NCBI GenBank assembly: GCA_023015825.1
Contig: JALKAW010000004.1
Span: 205,125-269,124 of the forward strand
Reading direction: 5' to 3'
Length of the DNA stretch: 64,000 nucleotides
DNA from: Flavobacteriaceae bacterium S0862
Lineage (GTDB): Bacteria; Bacteroidota; Bacteroidia; Flavobacteriales; Flavobacteriaceae
Below the pieces are notes generated by a model. The model did no database searches, was not told the DNA's origin, and saw only the letters and a program-made list of their open reading frames with translations. This document shows positions 60,899 through 64,000 of the stretch, piece after piece. Within the stretch, counting starts at the first letter, position 1. Each line of letters starts with the position of its first letter. Both the position numbers and the translations under genes were made by a program.

Positions 60899-62292
60899 TG
60901 GAATATATATTCAGTCTTGAGTTTATATACTTAATAGCTTCAATCACATATATTATTGGACTTAAAAAACTAGGTCATCCAGAAACTGCAAGAAGTGGAA
61001 ATCTTATAGCTGCTGCTGGTATGACAATAGCAATTCTTGGTACAATTTTCTTATATCAAGGAGAGGTGCCTACATTTATTTATACTCTAATTGGTGTAGC
61101 TATTCTAATAGGAACCATAATAGGTTGGATGGTTGCTAAAAAAGTAGCCATGACAAAAATGCCAGAACTGGTATCAATGTTTAATGGTATGGGAGGTGCA
61201 AGTGCTGCTTTAATTGGATTAATAGAGTTTGGACATTACACTGGAAACTCGCTTTCTATAATGACTATTTTGGGAGGTGTTATTATTGGCAGTGTTTCTT
61301 TTTCAGGAAGTATGATTGCTTGGGCTAAACTAAACGGCACTTTAAGTAAGCCTCTTCGTTTACCAAAATATAATCTCTTGAATAATTTGTTCTTACTAGC
61401 GCTTTTTGCTTTTTCAGCTTACATAGTTTGGTCAGGTTCTTCTAGCCAATTACTCTTATATGTTTTATTTTTTGGCGCTTTAACTTATGGTATATTATTC
61501 GTGCTACCCATAGGAGGTGCAGATATGCCTGTCGTGATTTCCTTGCTTAATTCATTTACAGGTTTAGCAGCGGCACTTGGAGGATTTTTATATGGAAACA
61601 TGGTCATGCTTACTGGTGGTATTCTTGTTGGATCTGCAGGAACAATTTTAACCTTTGCTATGTGTCATGCAATGAACAGACCGTTATCTAATGTTATTTT
61701 CGGTGGTTTTGGTGATAAGGGTTATGATGGTTCTGGTTCTTCTAGTGGAATTCAAGGAGATATTAAAAAAACAACAGTTAGTGATGTCGCTATTTTAATG
61801 AATTACTCTCAAAAGGTAATCATTGTTCCAGGGTATGGTCTAGCAGTAGCTCAGGCCCAACATGCCATTCATGAATTAGAACAACTTTTAGAAAAGAGAG
61901 GCATTGATGTTAAATACGCCATTCATCCTGTTGCTGGTAGAATGCCAGGGCATATGAATGTTTTATTAGCGGAAACAAATGTAGAATACGATAAATTAGC
62001 AGAAATGGAAGATGTTAATCCAGAATTTCAAAATACAGATGTTGTTTTTGTTGTTGGAGCTAATGATGTAGTTAATCCAGCTGCACATAACGATCCAAAA
62101 AGTCCTATTTATGGCATGCCAATTTTAGATGTCGAAAACGCAAAACAAATAATTGTTAACAAAAGAAGCATGAAGCCTGGTTATGCAGGAATTGAAAATG
62201 AGTTATTCTTTAACCAAAAAACCTCAATGTTATTTGGTGATGCAAAAGGGGTCATTCAGTCATTAATTACAGAATTAAAAGGAATGTCCTAA
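60898..62292 (+). CDS. pntB: NAD(P) transhydrogenase subunit beta
   Basis: A 464-residue subunit with about eight to nine membrane segments followed by the NADP-binding domain III: VIIVPGYGLAVAQAQHAIHEL, HPVAGRMPGHMNVLLAE, and GANDVVNPAAHNDPKSPIYGMPIL with the conserved Asp. It completes the proton-translocating transhydrogenase encoded by the two preceding genes. The stop is followed by a clear terminator, ending the operon. Confidence 0.96.
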   Translation: MEYIFSLEFIYLIASITYIIGLKKLGHPETARSGNLIAAAGMTIAILGTIFLYQGEVPTFIYTLIGVAILIGTIIGWMVAKKVAMTKMPELVSMFNGMGGASAALIGLIEFGHYTGNSLSIMTILGGVIIGSVSFSGSMIAWAKLNGTLSKPLRLPKYNLLNNLFLLALFAFSAYIVWSGSSSQLLLYVLFFGALTYGILFVLPIGGADMPVVISLLNSFTGLAAALGGFLYGNMVMLTGGILVGSAGTILTFAMCHAMNRPLSNVIFGGFGDKGYDGSGSSSGIQGDIKKTTVSDVAILMNYSQKVIIVPGYGLAVAQAQHAIHELEQLLEKRGIDVKYAIHPVAGRMPGHMNVLLAETNVEYDKLAEMEDVNPEFQNTDVVFVVGANDVVNPAAHNDPKSPIYGMPILDVENAKQIIVNKRSMKPGYAGIENELFFNQKTSMLFGDAKGVIQSLITELKGMS

Positions 62293-62315
62293 TCATAATA
62301 TTATCAAAATATAAC

Positions 62316-62349
62316 AAGCCGGTAATTTTTTAATTATTGGCTTTTTTTT
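62316..62349 (+). terminator. Terminator of the pnt operon
   Basis: AAGCCGGTAATT pairs with AATTATTGGCTT (12 bp with two G-U pairs) and is followed by a run of eight Ts. Confidence 0.9.
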
Positions 62350-62430
62350 ATTTATATGGCTTAATTATTTTATTATTTGCTTATCAAATTTACTACCTTT
62401 ACCAACGATTATTAATTGAATAAATTATAA

Positions 62431-63903
62431 ATGGAAATCACTCTAAAAGGAGACATGGATATTGAAAATATTCCATCACTCAAGCAAAAAGCACTCCGAA
62501 TAAATCTAAACGAACATATTTACGGGACTTTCGCTGAAATTGGAGCTGGACAAGAAACAGTTAGACAATTTTTTAGAGCTGGAGGTGCTTCAAGAACCAT
62601 TGCAAAATCAATGTCAGCATACGACAAAGATTTTAGTGACTCTATTTATGGAATTGAAAGCGATAAACGTTATGTAACTGAAGCGCGGCTTAGAAAGATG
62701 TTGAATTATGAAATGAGCTTGATAGAGGAACGTATTACACGCGAAAAGCATCCTGATAAACTGTTTTTTGCTTTTGCTAATACCGTAGCCACTATTGATT
62801 TTGCAAAAAAATATAAGGGACATGGTTGGGTTGGTATCAAGTATCAAATAGAGCCTGAGCAAGATTATAATGACATTATATTGCATTTACGTTTTAAAGA
62901 AAATGATGCAAGACTGCAACAAGAAACATTAGGTATACTTGGAACTAACTTGGTTTATGGTGCATTTTATAAATATAATGAACCAAAAAAATTATTGCGC
63001 TATTTATATGACCATTTGGATAAGCATCAATTAGAAATTGATACCATAAACTTTTCTGGACCAATTTTCGAGAATGTTGATAACCGTTTAATGAGTTTAC
63101 AATTAGTAAAAAATGGTATGACAGATGCTGTAATGTTCGATCCAGATGGTCAAAATGTATTACCAGCAAGAGCCCTTTATAAAAAAAATATTTTAGCACT
63201 TCGAGGCAGCTTTAGACCTGTTACTAAAGTAAATATGGACATGTTTCAAAAGTCTTATGAAATGTTCTTAAAAGAAAACAGAGTCGACGAAAATAATACA
63301 CAAACCCTTTTTGAAATTACGCTTTCCAATCTTCGTGCAGAAGGAGAAATTGATGAACAAGATTTTATGGATAGAGCAGATTTGCTTTGTTCTCTTGGTC
63401 AAACAGTAATGATTTCTAATTTTCAGGAATATTATAAATTGGTTGAATATTTTTCTCAATATACAAAAGCGCGTTTGGGGCTAGCTATGGGAGTCAACAA
63501 CTTAGTTGATATTTTTGATGAAAAATACTACAGGCATTTAAGTGGAGGTATTTTAGAAGCATTTGGTAAACTGTTCTTTAAAGATTTAAAAGTATATCTA
63601 TACCCTATGATTGACAAAGCAACAGGTAAACTAATTACGAGTGAAAACTTAAAAGTACATCCACGTATGAAAGAATTATACAAATTCTTTAAATACAATG
63701 GAAAAGTAACTGATATAGAAGATTACGATCCAGAAACTTTAAATATATTTTCCAGAGAAGTCTTGGAGAAAATTGCTAGTGGTAAACGTGGTTGGAGTAA
63801 TATGCTTCCAGAGGGTATTGCTGATCTTATAAAAGATTATAGGATGTTTGGTTTTACTAGAAAACCAATAGTTATGGGCAAGAAAAAAGCGAAAAATAGA
63901 TAA
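62431..63903 (+). CDS. Conserved cytosolic protein of unknown function
   Basis: A 490-residue protein with no signal peptide or membrane helix. It opens with MEITLKGDMDIENIPSLKQKALRINLNEHIYGTFAEIGAGQETVRQFFRAGGASRTIAKSMSAYDKDFSDSIYG split over several conserved-looking blocks; later landmarks are TVATIDFAKKYKGHGWVG, MTDAVMFDPDG and LGLAMGVNNLVDIFDEKYYRHLSGG. I recall homologues in Bacteroidota and cyanobacteria that databases name TonB receptor or nicotinate-nucleotide adenylyltransferase; neither fits, as no plug, barrel or nucleotide motif is visible. Single gene between two terminators. Confidence 0.82.
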   Translation: MEITLKGDMDIENIPSLKQKALRINLNEHIYGTFAEIGAGQETVRQFFRAGGASRTIAKSMSAYDKDFSDSIYGIESDKRYVTEARLRKMLNYEMSLIEERITREKHPDKLFFAFANTVATIDFAKKYKGHGWVGIKYQIEPEQDYNDIILHLRFKENDARLQQETLGILGTNLVYGAFYKYNEPKKLLRYLYDHLDKHQLEIDTINFSGPIFENVDNRLMSLQLVKNGMTDAVMFDPDGQNVLPARALYKKNILALRGSFRPVTKVNMDMFQKSYEMFLKENRVDENNTQTLFEITLSNLRAEGEIDEQDFMDRADLLCSLGQTVMISNFQEYYKLVEYFSQYTKARLGLAMGVNNLVDIFDEKYYRHLSGGILEAFGKLFFKDLKVYLYPMIDKATGKLITSENLKVHPRMKELYKFFKYNGKVTDIEDYDPETLNIFSREVLEKIASGKRGWSNMLPEGIADLIKDYRMFGFTRKPIVMGKKKAKNR

Positions 63904-63904
63904 T

Positions 63905-63934
63905 AAAAAAAGCGACTTAAAAGTCGCTTTTTTT
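63905..63934. terminator. Bidirectional terminator
   Basis: AAGCGACTT and AAGTCGCTT form a stem with a two-base loop, flanked by A- and T-runs. It ends the gene at 62431 and perhaps the convergent partial gene. Confidence 0.92.
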
Positions 63935-63938
63935 ATTT

Positions 63939-64000
63939 CTACTTAAGTATTTGACTCGTGTGTTCTTTGGTTTTTACCTTGGTAATTACATCTTCAATAA
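63939..64000 (-). CDS. C-terminus of an unidentified protein, cut by the window
   Basis: On the minus strand a frame enters at 64000 and ends at a TAG at 63939-63941, reading IEDVITKVKTKEHTSQILK at its end. It lies directly after a bidirectional terminator, in the place expected for a convergent gene. The fragment is too short to name. Confidence 0.5.
   Translation of the reverse strand, partial: IEDVITKVKTKEHTSQILK

Noticed and set aside
1..64000. CRISPR array, tRNA, rRNA, riboswitch, transposase, integrase or phage genes
   Set aside because: Read for on both strands; no regular spacer-repeat array, cloverleaf, known aptamer pattern or mobility gene was recognised. Short structured RNAs could be missed by eye.

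Overview
The window looks like chromosomal DNA of a marine member of the Flavobacteriaceae (phylum Bacteroidota). The DNA is AT-rich by eye and genes are densely packed. Shine-Dalgarno-like sequences are largely absent, and promoters of the Bacteroidota type (TTTG or TTG, about 19-20 nt, then TAnnTTTG) can be read in several gaps. The gene content also fits: a carboxypeptidase-regulatory-domain TonB receptor, DUF5916 barrel proteins, a fused alpha/beta E1 dehydrogenase, TIGR02757, a LuxC-like acyl-CoA reductase beside a ferredoxin and serC/serA, and a BatA-type protein. No tRNA, rRNA, insertion sequence, integrase, phage gene or CRISPR array was seen. No gene-free stretch exceeds about 290 nt.

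Layout. 1-1161: 5' part of a CocE/NonD-type hydrolase gene. 1453-4130: a PAS-LuxR regulator followed by three repeated transcription cassettes, each with the same 19-nt palindrome, promoter, leader and terminator hairpin. They drive one small lipoprotein and two paralogous small secreted proteins. 4198-8733: topoisomerase III, a VTT/DedA-like membrane protein and an SF2 helicase. 8968-11461: a small membrane protein, an orphan ExbD-like protein and a membrane dipeptidase. 11514-14407 (minus): a fatty-acid-hydroxylase-superfamily protein and the fused E1. 14593-18623: a 2OG-Fe(II) oxygenase, then a tight run of SUI1/YciH factor, DUF1835 protein, nucleoside phosphorylase and a signal-less binding-protein-like protein. 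18950-25370 (minus): parE-parC-ung operon and ychF. 25480-30745: a carboxypeptidase-regulatory-domain protein, ferredoxin, acyl-CoA reductase, serC and serA. 30850-35485: DUF937, a DUF6146-like lipoprotein, a membrane protein and a probable metal TonB receptor with a small His/Cys-rich partner. 35707-40865: two tandem DUF5916 proteins. 40941-45733: lolD, a dicarboxylate/amino-acid symporter, and on the minus strand a YHYH lipoprotein coupled to an unusual membrane-anchored sulfatase. 46021-52633: a CotH-like protein, TIGR02757, S10 and M61 peptidases and a sialidase-fold lipoprotein. 52736-59239: a glycosyltransferase, a BatA-like protein, a dihydroorotase-like protein without its metal ligands, a small membrane protein, an esterase and an MBL hydrolase. 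59471-63903: the three-gene NAD(P) transhydrogenase and a conserved protein of unknown function.

Most of the window is housekeeping plus envelope and protein-degradation functions typical of the group. The strongest candidate for something undescribed is at 1453-4130. There a LuxR-family regulator lies directly upstream of three promoters. Each promoter carries an identical dyad centred about 42 nt before the inferred transcription start, which is the textbook position for a LuxR-type activator site. The promoter-leader-terminator frame is conserved while the enclosed secreted protein changes. Other points worth attention are the catalytically dead dihydroorotase-like protein, the sulfatase fused to an N-terminal extracytoplasmic domain, a CAGT-hexamer inverted array at 15554-15616, and face-to-face promoters in a palindrome at 27540-27585.
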